Assembly (NCBI RefSeq): GCF_014062315.1
Contig: NZ_JACGLT010000014.1
Span: 22,020 to 86,019, forward strand
Source of the DNA: Gelidibacter maritimus
GTDB lineage: Bacteria > Bacteroidota > Bacteroidia > Flavobacteriales > Flavobacteriaceae
Direction: 5' to 3'
DNA: 64,000 bases
The notes beneath the pieces were generated by a model that did no database searches, had not been told where the DNA came from, and saw only the letters and a list, made by a program, of their open reading frames with translations. The position numbers and the translations under genes are program-made. Positions 1-9,083 of the stretch are shown piece after piece; the stretch's first letter is position 1; every line of letters begins with the position of its first letter.

Positions 1-116
1 TTTCGTTATATGACGCTGCGATTGTTTTGCATAGCCATAGCTATGGAAAATATGAGCAAGGAAATAGAACGGAAAATGAACGAGTTTGAATGCGACATTA
101 TATTGTTAATTTGGTA

Positions 117-596
117 TTATTCCGTGACATTCCCTTTGATGTCTTCGATCTCTGAATGACGATGGGCGTATTTATGAATCCCGATTAATTTATTGAGATA
201 GATAGCTTCAAAAACGGTCCATGCTCCTGCAACAAACATAGGGATGGCAACCATCAATAAAACATTAATGTTCTTGTCTGCTGAAAAGGTGTACATGATA
301 TATACAAAGTAAAAGGAAAGCAAGATATAAGCAATTCCGAAAGCAATATCAAGAACCCACAACCACGGATCTACATTTGGCAAAACCACTTTCATTCGGA
401 GCAGCTTATAGAATTTTTTGGTTTTAAAATGGAACATAAAGCTACCAATACCCAATACCGTTATACCAATCGGGATCCACATTGACGCTTCAAACTTCAG
501 TTCTTCAAACAATAACACATAAGAAATCAACCCTCCGGGGAACAGCGCCAATGGCACGATTAAAACCAACAAAATGATTTTTTGGAGGTGTCCCAT
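117..596 (-). CDS. Hypothetical four-helix inner-membrane protein
   Basis: This 159-residue protein is not a family I recognise. Four hydrophobic segments are visible at about residues 5-30, 40-56, 83-107 and 113-133. A short basic loop (about 57-70) lies between the second and third, and a charged, His-containing C-terminal tail follows the last. This suggests an integral inner-membrane protein with no obvious catalytic motif. Its ATG lies 2 bp after the stop codon of lipB, so the two are almost certainly co-transcribed, but the partnership with lipoate metabolism may be only positional. Existence as a gene is well supported by the tight spacing and the hydrophobicity pattern; function is unknown. 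Confidence 0.75.
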   Translation of the reverse strand: MGHLQKIILLVLIVPLALFPGGLISYVLLFEELKFEASMWIPIGITVLGIGSFMFHFKTKKFYKLLRMKVVLPNVDPWLWVLDIAFGIAYILLSFYFVYIMYTFSADKNINVLLMVAIPMFVAGAWTVFEAIYLNKLIGIHKYAHRHSEIEDIKGNVTE

Positions 597-598
597 AT

Positions 599-1315
599 TT
601 AAATCACACTCTTTTTATGATGCGGCATGGCTTCAAACAAATTGATGAAATGCTTTAGGAGCTTCGCTTTCAATTCGGATTCGTCCACCCTAGCAACACC
701 TAATTCCACATTCAAAGATGTAACCGCTTTACCACGAATACCACACGGTATGATATTGTCAAAATACCCTAAATCGGCATTGACGTTCAGTGCAAACCCA
801 TGCATCGTCACCCATCTACTTGCTCTGACTCCCATGGCACAAATTTTCCGTACAAACGGTGTTCCTACACCCAACCAAACCCCTGTTTCTCCCGGACTGC
901 GTTCGGCTTTAAGTCCGTATTCAAACAAGGTCAAAATGATCATTTCCTCCAATAAACGTAGGTATCTATGAATATCAGTAAAAAAGTTCTCCAAATCCAG
1001 AATGGGGTAGCCCACAATCTGACCCGGTCCGTGATATGTAATGTCTCCGCCTCTATTAATTTTATAAAAAGTTGCCCCTTTTTCCGTGAGCTGCTCTTCA
1101 TTTAACAACAAATGTGAGAAATCGCCACTTTTACCTAATGTGTACACATGTGGATGCTCTACAAATAGAAAGTAATTTGGCGTATCTAAATTGATGCCTT
1201 CTCTTCTGTTCTTGACTTTGGCATCAATAATTGATTTGAATAAACCTTCTTGATAATCCCAAGTTGCTTTATAATCATTGTGGCCTAAATCTTGAATTTC
1301 AATTATTTTATTCAT
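599..1315 (-). CDS. lipB: Lipoyl(octanoyl) transferase LipB
   Basis: LipB moves octanoyl groups from octanoyl-ACP to lipoyl domains, the first step of lipoate assembly on E2 and GcvH proteins in the cytoplasm. The family signature region LFVEHPHVYTLGKSGD is followed by INRGGDITYHGPGQ. The catalytic Lys/Cys regions RKICAMGVR and PCGIRGKAVTSL are also present. The open frame extends 32 codons upstream, but MNKIIEIQDLG matches the usual N-terminus of Bacteroidota LipB and gives the normal length of about 238 residues. A TAATTTTG box lies only 6 bp upstream of this ATG (1321-1328, minus strand), which could mean a near-leaderless transcript. A membrane protein gene follows after 2 bp. The 2-oxoacid dehydrogenase E2 at 24919-26259 is a plausible substrate. 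Confidence 0.95.
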   Translation of the reverse strand: MNKIIEIQDLGHNDYKATWDYQEGLFKSIIDAKVKNRREGINLDTPNYFLFVEHPHVYTLGKSGDFSHLLLNEEQLTEKGATFYKINRGGDITYHGPGQIVGYPILDLENFFTDIHRYLRLLEEMIILTLFEYGLKAERSPGETGVWLGVGTPFVRKICAMGVRASRWVTMHGFALNVNADLGYFDNIIPCGIRGKAVTSLNVELGVARVDESELKAKLLKHFINLFEAMPHHKKSVI

Positions 1316-1800
1316 GTCAACAAAATTAAGCCATTTTTGGTGGAAGACGGGTAACGGATCATCAAAAAAGTTGTTCCAATTGAATTTATCAATTCCCATC
1401 TCACACCTCATCTCCCCTCAAAAACCAACGAATAGAGCTCTAAACTTGCGGTTGAAAAAGAGTACAAGTGTGTAATAAAAGAAACTCAATCGTATAATTA
1501 TATTAGGAATTTTTCTTTAACCAGAATGGTTATCTTAGAACGGGTCCGACGGAATCTACAAAATAGGTATAGCGTATATACTCCATAGATACTCCATAGA
1601 TACTCCATGGATAGTGTATGGATAGTGTATGGATAGTGTATGGATGATGTATGGGATACGATATTATAATTCTATGGTCTATCAGAATTTTTTGTTGTAT
1701 ATAAAAGATGGAGGCAATTATCAAGCTATAACCATCTAAAAAATGAACGAATCATCATTGACCGTGGCTGCGACTGAGACAGAAGCCTGCCATCTAAAAT
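1316..1800. other. Gene-free stretch upstream of lipB with tandem repeat
   Basis: About 485 bp between lipB and the Pmp3-like gene contain no convincing coding sequence. A 64-codon minus-strand frame (1530-1724) only translates the AT-rich tandem repeat at 1578-1654, and its product (many His, Tyr, Ile and Pro) looks like a read-through of repeat units. The rest is AT-rich, presumably the lipB 5' region and the 3' region of the Pmp3-like gene. Confidence 0.6.
1578..1654. repeat. 11-bp tandem repeat, seven units
   Basis: Seven consecutive 11-bp units run without a gap. Units 1-3 read ATACTCCATAG, ATACTCCATAG, ATACTCCATGG. Units 4-6 read ATAGTGTATGG three times. Unit 7 is ATGATGTATGG. The array changes unit type once, in the middle, as if two related units had each expanded. 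The 11-bp period is close to one helical turn. Confidence 0.9.
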
Positions 1801-1959
1801 CTACCGCTTCGGATTATTCAAGATGACTAGCGCCGCAATAACTCCGGGCACCCAACCACAGAGCCATAATAAAAAAACAATGACAATAGAGCCACAGCCT
1901 CGGTCAAGGACAGCCAATGGTGGACAAATAATAGAAAGAATAACCCTCCAAATACTCAT
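1801..1959 (-). CDS. Pmp3/YqaE (UPF0057) small membrane protein
   Basis: This 52-residue protein starts MSIWRVILSIICPPLAVLD and continues through GCGSIVIVFLLWLCGW to end in VILNNPKR. It shows the two-helix layout and CPPLAV/GW-PG motifs of the Pmp3/YqaE proteolipid family, found in bacteria, plants and fungi and linked to membrane potential and salt or cold stress in yeast and plants. Two membrane segments are visible at about residues 3-19 and 24-47. It is isolated, with non-coding DNA on both sides, so it probably has its own promoter. It is easily missed because of its size. The family assignment is firm; the role in this organism is inferred. Confidence 0.92.
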   Translation of the reverse strand: MSIWRVILSIICPPLAVLDRGCGSIVIVFLLWLCGWVPGVIAALVILNNPKR

Positions 1960-2218
1960 AATTTTGATGATTTTTGATGATTGATAGACCTTACTTCAAG
2001 TCGGTATGCCAATAAGACGCATAAACATCCCATTTTGTTACGATAATGTTCCTAAAAAACCGACGTATCAAAAACTGAAAACACCGCAAAATTCTTTAAA
2101 AAATTGAAATATACACCCAAAGTCAAATAATATGACAAATAAAAATAACTTTCCTTCATTAATCCGTCAAAAAGCCAATCTATCCATGAAACTAGGCTGT
2201 TTAATTTTTAAAAAAGTG

Positions 2219-2226
2219 TAATTTTG
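2219..2226 (+). promoter_or_regulatory. Candidate lysS promoter -7 box (TAATTTTG)
   Basis: The octamer matches the Bacteroidota -7 consensus TAnnTTTG and lies 19 bp before the lysS ATG, giving a very short leader. No clear TTTG -33 element is seen at the expected distance. Confidence 0.5.
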
Positions 2227-2245
2227 CACATTAAAATTTTACAAT

Positions 2246-3934
2246 ATGCAACTTTCAGAACAAGAACTCATTCGAAGAGAAAAATTAGTGACACTACGTG
2301 AGATGGGTATTAATCCATATCCAGCCGATTTATATCCTGTTGATCATACTTCCAAACAGGTAAAAGAGCAATTTGAGGAAGGTAAGAAAGTTGTTATTGC
2401 GGGCCGATTGATGTCCGTAAGAGTTCAGGGAAAGGCAAGTTTTGCCCAAATACAGGATTCTGCCGGCAAAATACAAGCGTATTTTAATCGGGATGAAATC
2501 TGTCCTGGTGACGATAAAAGCTTATATAACGACGTCTTTAAAAAACTATTGGATTTTGGTGATTTTATAGGTGTTGAAGGTGAGCTATTCACCACTCAGG
2601 TTGGCGAAAAGACCGTAAAAGTCAAAAACTTCACCTTACTAAGCAAAGCTTTAAAGCCCTTGCCATTACCTAAGGAAAAAGACGGTGTTGTTTACGATGC
2701 CTTTACAGATCCTGAACAACGCTATAGACAACGCTATGCCGATTTGGTAGTCAACTCTAAGGTCAAGGAAGTGTTCATCAAACGCACTAAATTGTATAAC
2801 GCCATGCGTCAATTCTTTAATGATGCCGGCTACTTTGAGGTGGAAACCCCTGTATTGCAACCCATTCCTGGAGGCGCAGCGGCACGTCCCTTTGTAACAC
2901 ATCACAACAGTTTGGATATTCCATTATACATGAGAATTGCCAATGAGCTCTACCTAAAACGTCTTATTGTTGGCGGTTTTGATGGCGTCTATGAGTTTTC
3001 AAAAAACTTCAGAAATGAAGGCATGGACCGCACCCACAATCCGGAGTTTACGGCCATGGAAATTTATGTTTCCTACAAAGATTACAATTGGATGATGAGT
3101 TTTTGTGAGGATCTATTAGAGCATTGTGCCATTGCCGTAAACGGTACCACCAAAGCAACCTTTGGGGAACACCACATCGATTTTAAGGCACCTTATGCCC
3201 GAGTCACCATGACGGATTCAATTAAGCATTTTACGGGTTTTGATATTACTGGAAAATCTGAAGACGACATCAGAAAAGCGGCTCAAGATATGGGTATTGC
3301 TGTGGATGAAACCATGGGCAAAGGCAAATTGATAGATGAAATTTTTGGAGAAAAGTGCGAGGGCAACTATATCCAACCAACCTTCATTACCGATTACCCA
3401 AAAGAGATGAGTCCTTTGTGTAAAGAACACCGCGACAATCCAGAACTGACTGAGCGTTTTGAATTGATGGTCTGTGGTAAGGAAATCGCCAATGCCTATT
3501 CTGAATTGAATGATCCAATTGACCAACGTGAGCGTTTTGAACATCAAATGCAATTGGCCCAAAAAGGCGATGACGAAGCTACTGAAATGATCGATTATGA
3601 TTTCCTGCGTGCCTTGGAATACGGCATGCCTCCAACTTCAGGATTGGGCATAGGCATGGATCGACTCATCATGTATTTAACCAATAACCAATCCATCCAA
3701 GAAGTATTGTTCTTCCCTCAAATGAAACCGGAAAAGAAAGCTGTGGCTATGACCGATGAAGAGAAAGCTGTCCTAAACCTTCTAAAAGCTAAATCACCAA
3801 TCGATCTAAACACCTTAAAGGCCCAATCAGGATTAAGTAACAAAAAGTGGGACGCCACTATAAAAGGCTTAACAAAAAACAATTTGGCCAAAGTGACTAA
3901 GACAGAAGATGGTTTATTTGTAGATGCTTTATAA
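2246..3934 (+). CDS. lysS: Lysyl-tRNA synthetase, class II
   Basis: LysRS charges tRNA-Lys with lysine using ATP. An N-terminal OB-fold anticodon-binding domain (about residues 50-150, with VAGRLMSVRVQGKASFAQIQD) precedes the class II catalytic core. Motif 2 is around FRNEGMDRTHNPEFTAMEIY and motif 3 is GLGIGMDRLIMYLTN. At 562 residues the protein is longer than E. coli LysS (about 505). The extra C-terminal tail of some 60 residues after motif 3 (AVLNLLKAKSPIDLNTLK...) looks like a small winged-helix-like appendage, which I recall as usual in Bacteroidota. The EEP-family gene downstream starts 11 bp before its stop codon, so the two are translationally coupled. Confidence 0.97.
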   Translation: MQLSEQELIRREKLVTLREMGINPYPADLYPVDHTSKQVKEQFEEGKKVVIAGRLMSVRVQGKASFAQIQDSAGKIQAYFNRDEICPGDDKSLYNDVFKKLLDFGDFIGVEGELFTTQVGEKTVKVKNFTLLSKALKPLPLPKEKDGVVYDAFTDPEQRYRQRYADLVVNSKVKEVFIKRTKLYNAMRQFFNDAGYFEVETPVLQPIPGGAAARPFVTHHNSLDIPLYMRIANELYLKRLIVGGFDGVYEFSKNFRNEGMDRTHNPEFTAMEIYVSYKDYNWMMSFCEDLLEHCAIAVNGTTKATFGEHHIDFKAPYARVTMTDSIKHFTGFDITGKSEDDIRKAAQDMGIAVDETMGKGKLIDEIFGEKCEGNYIQPTFITDYPKEMSPLCKEHRDNPELTERFELMVCGKEIANAYSELNDPIDQRERFEHQMQLAQKGDDEATEMIDYDFLRALEYGMPPTSGLGIGMDRLIMYLTNNQSIQEVLFFPQMKPEKKAVAMTDEEKAVLNLLKAKSPIDLNTLKAQSGLSNKKWDATIKGLTKNNLAKVTKTEDGLFVDAL

Positions 3935-4841
3935 TATCGCCATAAAAACCTTTGTAATACTAAGAGCATGTGCATTATTTGCATATGCTTTTTTATTACT
4001 TATCCATTTCGTTTTAAAGGATCACTTTCAATTTCTACAAATTTTCTTCTATGCCTTTCCGCTGCCTATTTTAGTTTTTATTGGAAGCATTATTGCCATT
4101 TTGTTTTATAAACCCAAAGCCTATTTTATTTTTTTCATTTGTCTAACACTAGGTCTGACTGGAGTCTGGTTCAACAAGGCTTATATATTTCCAAAAACTG
4201 TTGCCGTTCAGGAAGATGCAACATCAGTTATATTTTGGAATGCTGCCGATAAGGCAACAATTCCTATGGAAATCCTTTTTAAAAACATTAAAAAAATTCA
4301 GCCTGATATCCTCGCTCTTGTTGAGACAGAACACGCCACCGAAGAAGATGTTTTAGAACTTTCAAGAGCATTTCCCAACTATCAATTCCGAATCCTTGAT
4401 GGCTTTATGATGATCGGGGTTAAAGGGCATATTGAAGATATTAATTATATGAATGAAGCGTATAGCTACGACATAAATTTTGTGAAGATACAACGCCAAA
4501 ATGGCTCAATGATGCTTGCTGTTGTTGATACTTTTCAAAGTCCCATAATGGATAAACGTGAAACCTTAGAAACGGTATTGCAGTTAATTACTGATAAAAA
4601 CACAGATCTTATTGTGGGCGATTTCAATACACCGTATGAAAGTGTTCATTTTAGGAATTATGAAGACGATTACAACAGCTTTCGGGATTACGGCCAAGGA
4701 TTTAGCGCCACTTGGCCCTTTGGCATTCCGCTTCTTGAAATTGATCAAATTTATGCAGCCAAAAGCCTCACCCCCATTCTTCTTGAAAAATTTTACTATA
4801 AGGTCTCTGATCACGCCATGCTCGTTGGTTATTTCAAATAA
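3924..4841 (+). CDS. Membrane-anchored endonuclease/exonuclease/phosphatase (EEP) family protein
   Basis: Three hydrophobic segments occupy roughly residues 8-30, 37-56 and 61-80. They are followed by an EEP-fold domain from about residue 95. Motifs seen are VIFWNAAD (first strand with Asn), PDILALVETE (metal-binding Glu), IVGDFNTPYES (the GDFN motif) and VSDHAMLVGY (catalytic SDH near the C-terminus). The catalytic set is complete, so the protein is probably an active metal-dependent phosphoesterase. The substrate cannot be read from sequence; the catalytic domain would be placed outside the membrane or in the periplasm if topology follows the positive-inside pattern. Its start overlaps the end of lysS by 11 bp. 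Confidence 0.85.
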   Translation: MLYNIAIKTFVILRACALFAYAFLLLIHFVLKDHFQFLQIFFYAFPLPILVFIGSIIAILFYKPKAYFIFFICLTLGLTGVWFNKAYIFPKTVAVQEDATSVIFWNAADKATIPMEILFKNIKKIQPDILALVETEHATEEDVLELSRAFPNYQFRILDGFMMIGVKGHIEDINYMNEAYSYDINFVKIQRQNGSMMLAVVDTFQSPIMDKRETLETVLQLITDKNTDLIVGDFNTPYESVHFRNYEDDYNSFRDYGQGFSATWPFGIPLLEIDQIYAAKSLTPILLEKFYYKVSDHAMLVGYFK

Positions 4842-4902
4842 TATTTTGGCACCATAGCATGATTTGTTTAATCGGTTTTTGAATAGATAACAAGACAACC
4901 TT

Positions 4903-4925
4903 GCAGATATTTAATAATTATCTGC
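4903..4925 (+). terminator. Weak hairpin after the lysS operon
   Basis: GCAGATA and TATCTGC form a 7-bp stem around a 9-nt AT-rich loop, followed by only three T residues. It may act as a terminator or 3' stabiliser for the operon, but the missing T-run makes this uncertain. Confidence 0.3.
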
Positions 4926-5045
4926 TTTCAATAATCAGTACCTCGGCTTGCAATAGTTAAAAAAATACTAAAACATTTTGTAATACCCTATAACAACGAT
5001 GTATTACGTATTTTCCCGTTTTTAAATTTCTAAACTCCTAACATT

Positions 5046-7487
5046 TTGAAAAAAATCTCCTTAAGTGTGCTATTTTTGGCGTCTCTTTTCTTATTTGTCT
5101 CATGTTCAACGACCAAGAAAGCGTCAAAGGCACCAACTTCCGCGAGCGCTAAATCAAGTAGCGCTAAAAAACCTGGAAAAAATGATATCCAACCGTACAA
5201 CAAAGTTATTACCAAAGAGGCTGTTAGCGATCCAGGATTGTTTACGGTCCACAAAATAGATGAGACCTATTTTTATGAAATTCCTGATTCGTTATTCGAA
5301 CGTGAAATGCTCAAAGTGACCCGTATTGCTAAAACTGCCAGTGGCTTAGGTTTTGGCGGCGGTAAGCAAGACGAGCAAGTATTGCGTTGGCAAAAGAAAG
5401 GTAAAAGAGTCTTACTTCGCATGGTCTCACACAGCGTGGTTGCCAATGATACCTTACCGGTTCATGAAGCAGTTGTCAATTCCAACTTTGAACCTGTTCT
5501 ATTCAGCTTTCCTATAAAAGCAATTGGCAAAGACTCAACATCTACCGTAATTGAAGTCACTGATTTATATAATAAAGATGTGAAACCTTTCGGATTACCC
5601 AATCGAAGTAGAAAACAATATAAAGTGACACGTTTGGACTCGGACCTGTCCTATATTGAAAGCATAAAAAGTTACCCACTAAATATTGAGACCCGTCATG
5701 TAAAAACTTATAATGCCGGTAACCCACCTTCAAACGCAACTAGCGGCGCCATATCAATTGAACTAAGCAATTCAATGGTGCTGCTACCAAAAGAGCCTAT
5801 GAAACGTAGAATCTTTGACCAACGTGTTGGTTGGTTTACAAGCGGTCAGATAGATTACGGTTTGGATGCGCACGAAAGCAAACGCGTGACTTATTTAGAC
5901 CGATGGCGCCTTGAAGTCAAAGATGAAGACATTGAGAAGTTTAAGCGTGGCGAATTGGTTGAACCTAAAAAACAAATTGTCTACTACATTGATCGAGCGA
6001 CCCCTGTGCAATGGCGTAAATATATAAAACAAGGAATCGAAGATTGGCAAGTGGCTTTTGAAGCTGCTGGATTTAAAAATGCTATCATAGCCAAAGATCC
6101 ACCTTCAATTGAAGAAGACCCAGATTGGAGCCCTGAAGATGCGCGGTATTCAGTAGTGCGCTATTTAGCCTCACCTATCCCTAATGCTAATGGTCCTCAT
6201 GTCAGTGACCCAAGAAGTGGCGAAATTATTGAAAGTGATATCAATTGGTACCATAATGTGATGACTTTATTACGCAATTGGTTCTTCGTTCAGACCGCTG
6301 CCATCAATCCCGATGCACAAAGCGTAAAGTTTAAAGACGAAATCATGGGACGATTGATTCGTTTTGTATCTTCACACGAAGTGGGACATACTTTAGGATT
6401 ACCTCATAATATGGGAAGTAGTTCTGCTTATAAAGTGGATGACTTACGCGATCCAGAGTTCACTAAGAAACATGGAACCGCACCATCCATTATGGATTAT
6501 GCACGTTTTAATTATGTGGCCCAACCAGGTGACGATGGTGTTGCCTTAATGCCAAATATCGGCGTTTATGATAAGTACGCTATTGAATGGGGTTACCGCC
6601 CAATTTTGGATGCAAAAACACCAGAAGACGAAAAGAAAACGCTGGATAGCTGGATTCTTAAACATGCAGGGGACCCAATGTATCGTTTTGGAAAACAACA
6701 AGGCATGGTGATTGATCCAAGTTCTCAAACAGAAGACTTAGGCGATGATGCCATGAAGGCGAGTGCTTATGGTATTGCCAACCTCAAACGTATTGTGCCA
6801 AATTTAATCAAATGGACAGCGGAAGATGGTAAAGACTATAAGGATTTAAAAACAATGTACGGTGAGGTTCTTAGCCAATTTAACCGCTATATGGGGCATG
6901 TTACCGCTAATATTGGTGGCGTTTATGAAAACTACAAAACCTACGATCAGGAAGGTGCCGTATATACACAAGTTGATAAAGCAAAACAAAAGGAAGCTTT
7001 ACAATTTCTTCAAGACCAACTTTTCAACACCCCTGAATGGTTGATAGACGATGAGATTTTCAATAAAATCGAGTTTGACGGAAATGTGACACGTATTCGT
7101 GGAACGCAAACCAGAACCCTTAATAATCTCCTGCAACCATCGCGGCTACAACGTATGATTGAAAATGAGACTATTAATAAGAACCAAGCCTACTCACCGT
7201 TAAGTATGATGCAAGATTTACGAAAAGGGATTTTCAGCGAATTGCGTTCAGGAAAAAAAATAGATACCTATAGAAGAAATCTTCAGCACAGTTATATTGA
7301 TCGAATGGAATATTTAATGTCTGCGAAGCAATCTCCTTCAGATATAAAAGCGATTTCGAGAGCCGAATTGAAAACATTAGAACGCGCCATCAGATCTGGA
7401 TTGGCAAGAACCAATGACACCATGAGCAGAATCCATTTAACGGATGCCTTACAACGGATTGATGCTATATTAAATCCGAAGAGTTAA
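5046..7487 (+). CDS. Zinc-dependent metalloprotease lipoprotein (DUF5117/DUF5118/DUF4953 type)
   Basis: The 813-residue protein starts at TTG and carries a lipoprotein signal (LFLFVSCSTTKK, acylated Cys about residue 20), so it is exported and lipid-anchored. The zinc-binding metzincin motif HEVGHTLGLPH runs from His444 through His448 to His454. The rest matches the architecture of a large Bacteroidota family with N-terminal DUF5117/DUF5118 regions and a C-terminal DUF4953 part. An extracytoplasmic peptidase role follows from the motif; substrates are unknown. It is a single-gene unit facing a convergent hydrolase gene, with a bidirectional terminator between them. The TTG start is preferred because it directly precedes the Lys-Lys of a normal signal peptide. 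Confidence 0.93.
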   Translation: MKKISLSVLFLASLFLFVSCSTTKKASKAPTSASAKSSSAKKPGKNDIQPYNKVITKEAVSDPGLFTVHKIDETYFYEIPDSLFEREMLKVTRIAKTASGLGFGGGKQDEQVLRWQKKGKRVLLRMVSHSVVANDTLPVHEAVVNSNFEPVLFSFPIKAIGKDSTSTVIEVTDLYNKDVKPFGLPNRSRKQYKVTRLDSDLSYIESIKSYPLNIETRHVKTYNAGNPPSNATSGAISIELSNSMVLLPKEPMKRRIFDQRVGWFTSGQIDYGLDAHESKRVTYLDRWRLEVKDEDIEKFKRGELVEPKKQIVYYIDRATPVQWRKYIKQGIEDWQVAFEAAGFKNAIIAKDPPSIEEDPDWSPEDARYSVVRYLASPIPNANGPHVSDPRSGEIIESDINWYHNVMTLLRNWFFVQTAAINPDAQSVKFKDEIMGRLIRFVSSHEVGHTLGLPHNMGSSSAYKVDDLRDPEFTKKHGTAPSIMDYARFNYVAQPGDDGVALMPNIGVYDKYAIEWGYRPILDAKTPEDEKKTLDSWILKHAGDPMYRFGKQQGMVIDPSSQTEDLGDDAMKASAYGIANLKRIVPNLIKWTAEDGKDYKDLKTMYGEVLSQFNRYMGHVTANIGGVYENYKTYDQEGAVYTQVDKAKQKEALQFLQDQLFNTPEWLIDDEIFNKIEFDGNVTRIRGTQTRTLNNLLQPSRLQRMIENETINKNQAYSPLSMMQDLRKGIFSELRSGKKIDTYRRNLQHSYIDRMEYLMSAKQSPSDIKAISRAELKTLERAIRSGLARTNDTMSRIHLTDALQRIDAILNPKS

Positions 7488-7513
7488 GTTAAACACTTAA
7501 TTTATGATTGATC

Positions 7514-7550
7514 AAAAAATGCTTCAGGAAGTTTTCTTGAAGCATTTTTT
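7514..7550. terminator. Bidirectional terminator between convergent genes
   Basis: A-rich left flank, stem ATGCTTCAGGAA paired with TTCTTGAAGCAT, and a run of six T residues. Because A and T runs flank both sides it can serve the metalloprotease (plus) and the hydrolase (minus). Confidence 0.85.
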
Positions 7551-8343
7551 ATTTCAGAACGTTTTGAATGCCCGTTCTATAAGCTTCAAATTCAATCAGG
7601 TTATTATGTCCACCACCTTCAATTTTCACAAACGTGGTGTGCTGTTTTGGCGCGATTTCAAAAAGTTTATGGCCCGATTCAAATGGTACCACCCCATCAG
7701 CTGTCCCATGAAAAATTACTATGGGGCATTCTACCAACGTTATAAATTCATTGGTGGGAAACTTGTATTGTAATAATTTTTCAATCGGAAGAAAAGGAAA
7801 GCGTGACTTAGCAACATCGGTCATGCTATAGTAAGGCGTTTCCAAAATTAATTGTTTTGGTTTATTCTTTGAGGCGAGATAAGCGGCAATCCCAGTACCG
7901 AGCGACCTCCCATAAAGGCTGATGTCCGAATCAGAATAGCTTTGTTTTAAGTAGTCGTAACAATATTGTGCGTCTTTGTAAAGCGCGGCTTCACTTAATT
8001 TCCCCGTGCTTTTTCCGTAAGTCCGATAATCCATAATAAACACATTGTAGTTCATGTTTACAAAGTATTCTGCAATGGTTCCCCACTGGGATAGGTCGCC
8101 CGCATTCCCATGAAAATATAAAATAACACCCTTTGGGTTTTCGGTTTTGAAATGTAGGGCATTAATTACCGCATCCTCATCCGTTTTTAAAAACAGTTCC
8201 TCGAAAGGGTGATTAAATTCATATTGAAAATCCTGAGGTAATACCGTTGGCATAAATAGAATTTTCTCTTGTAAAAAATATAAAGATGCTCCAATCATAA
8301 TGTATAATGTTAGGATAGTGAATACTATTTTTTTAACTCTCAA
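7549..8343 (-). CDS. Alpha/beta hydrolase with N-terminal membrane anchor
   Basis: The 264-residue protein has an N-terminal hydrophobic segment (residues 6-25) that is probably an uncleaved signal anchor. An alpha/beta hydrolase fold follows. The oxyanion motif FHGNAGD is at about 77-83, the nucleophile elbow GRSLG has Ser147, and the other triad residues are Asp216 (HGTADGVVP) and His246 (GGGHNN). The general pattern resembles the ABHD13/YfhR-like serine hydrolases. Function would be an esterase or thioesterase of unknown substrate at the membrane. A TAGCTTTG promoter box lies about 100 bp upstream. The gene stands alone and shares a terminator with the metalloprotease. Confidence 0.88.
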   Translation of the reverse strand: MRVKKIVFTILTLYIMIGASLYFLQEKILFMPTVLPQDFQYEFNHPFEELFLKTDEDAVINALHFKTENPKGVILYFHGNAGDLSQWGTIAEYFVNMNYNVFIMDYRTYGKSTGKLSEAALYKDAQYCYDYLKQSYSDSDISLYGRSLGTGIAAYLASKNKPKQLILETPYYSMTDVAKSRFPFLPIEKLLQYKFPTNEFITLVECPIVIFHGTADGVVPFESGHKLFEIAPKQHTTFVKIEGGGHNNLIEFEAYRTGIQNVLK

Positions 8344-8441
8344 TTTATTATAAGCTTTAAACTTTCAGTTTTCCTATAAACTGATGGTTTGGATAAATCA
8401 TCGAGTGAATTACCCGGATTAACAGATGTTAGTTTCCAATA

Positions 8442-8449
8442 CAAAGCTA
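8442..8449 (-). promoter_or_regulatory. Candidate promoter -7 box (TAGCTTTG) for the hydrolase
   Basis: Read on the minus strand this matches TAnnTTTG exactly and lies about 100 bp upstream of the hydrolase start. No -33 TTTG was found at 19-21 bp. Confidence 0.4.
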
Positions 8450-8521
8450 CTTTAAAAATTTAGAATTAAACGTTTTAACCCCTTATCAGTCCTATTACTA
8501 CAAACCTTAAAAAAAAGAGAC

Positions 8522-9004
8522 ATGAAAAAATTAATAATGATCCTGATTGCAGTGGCAACATTTCAAGTTTCGGCACAGGACCAAAAGAGAGACATGAAAA
8601 AACAGCGCACAAGTTCCAAAATGAATTATTCTCCTGAAGAAATGGCGCAGCTCAAGTCTAAAAAATTGACTTTAAAACTCGATTTAGACACTAATCAACA
8701 AAATGAGGTAGCCGATTTATATTTGAAACAAGCCCAATTGAGGCAAAGTAAAAAGGAGGCGTATTTACAGGGTAACACGAAAGGCGATCGTAAGGACTTC
8801 TCCAAAGCGGAACGTCTCAAAATGGCCAACGCCAGATTGGATCAGAAAATTGAAATGAAGAGAAAAATGAAAGATATTTTATCTGAAGAGCAGTATAAAA
8901 AATGGGGTAAAATGAATCAAAAACGTCACCACAAGAGCAAAAGACACGGTATGCGTTCCAAAAACAGAAAAGAGGGGATGCCCCAACAAAAAACAAAACA
9001 GTAA
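8522..9004 (+). CDS. Secreted basic Spy/CpxP-like protein (DUF4890-like)
   Basis: A cleavable signal peptide ends at about residue 19 (ATFQVSAQ). The mature part is about 140 residues, strongly basic, without Cys, and largely helical with an LKSKKLTLKLDLDTNQQNEV segment. This recalls the LTxxQ-type helical hairpins of Spy/CpxP periplasmic proteins, and many flavobacterial genomes have similar short proteins. A periplasmic chaperone or metal-sensing role is only inferred. The very basic C-terminal 40 residues (HHKSKRHG..., rich in Lys, Arg and His) look disordered. A strong terminator follows immediately. Confidence 0.82.
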   Translation: MKKLIMILIAVATFQVSAQDQKRDMKKQRTSSKMNYSPEEMAQLKSKKLTLKLDLDTNQQNEVADLYLKQAQLRQSKKEAYLQGNTKGDRKDFSKAERLKMANARLDQKIEMKRKMKDILSEEQYKKWGKMNQKRHHKSKRHGMRSKNRKEGMPQQKTKQ

Positions 9005-9026
9005 TTTTATTCAATCTGAAAAAAGT

Positions 9027-9062
9027 AAAAAAGGGAATTTCCAGTTAGAAATTCCCTTTTTT
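9027..9062. terminator. Bidirectional rho-independent terminator
   Basis: AAAAAGGGAATTT and AAATTCCCTTTTTT form a perfect stem with an 8-nt loop between two convergent genes. The A and T flanks allow use on both strands. Confidence 0.88.
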
Positions 9063-9083
9063 AATACTTTAATCCAATACGGT

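Noticed and set aside
1530-1724. 64-codon minus-strand frame over the 11-bp repeat
   Set aside because: It only reads through the tandem repeat; composition is not protein-like and there is no ribosome site.
7504-7773. 89-codon plus-strand frame across the terminator
   Set aside because: It begins in the terminator hairpin and runs antisense to the hydrolase.
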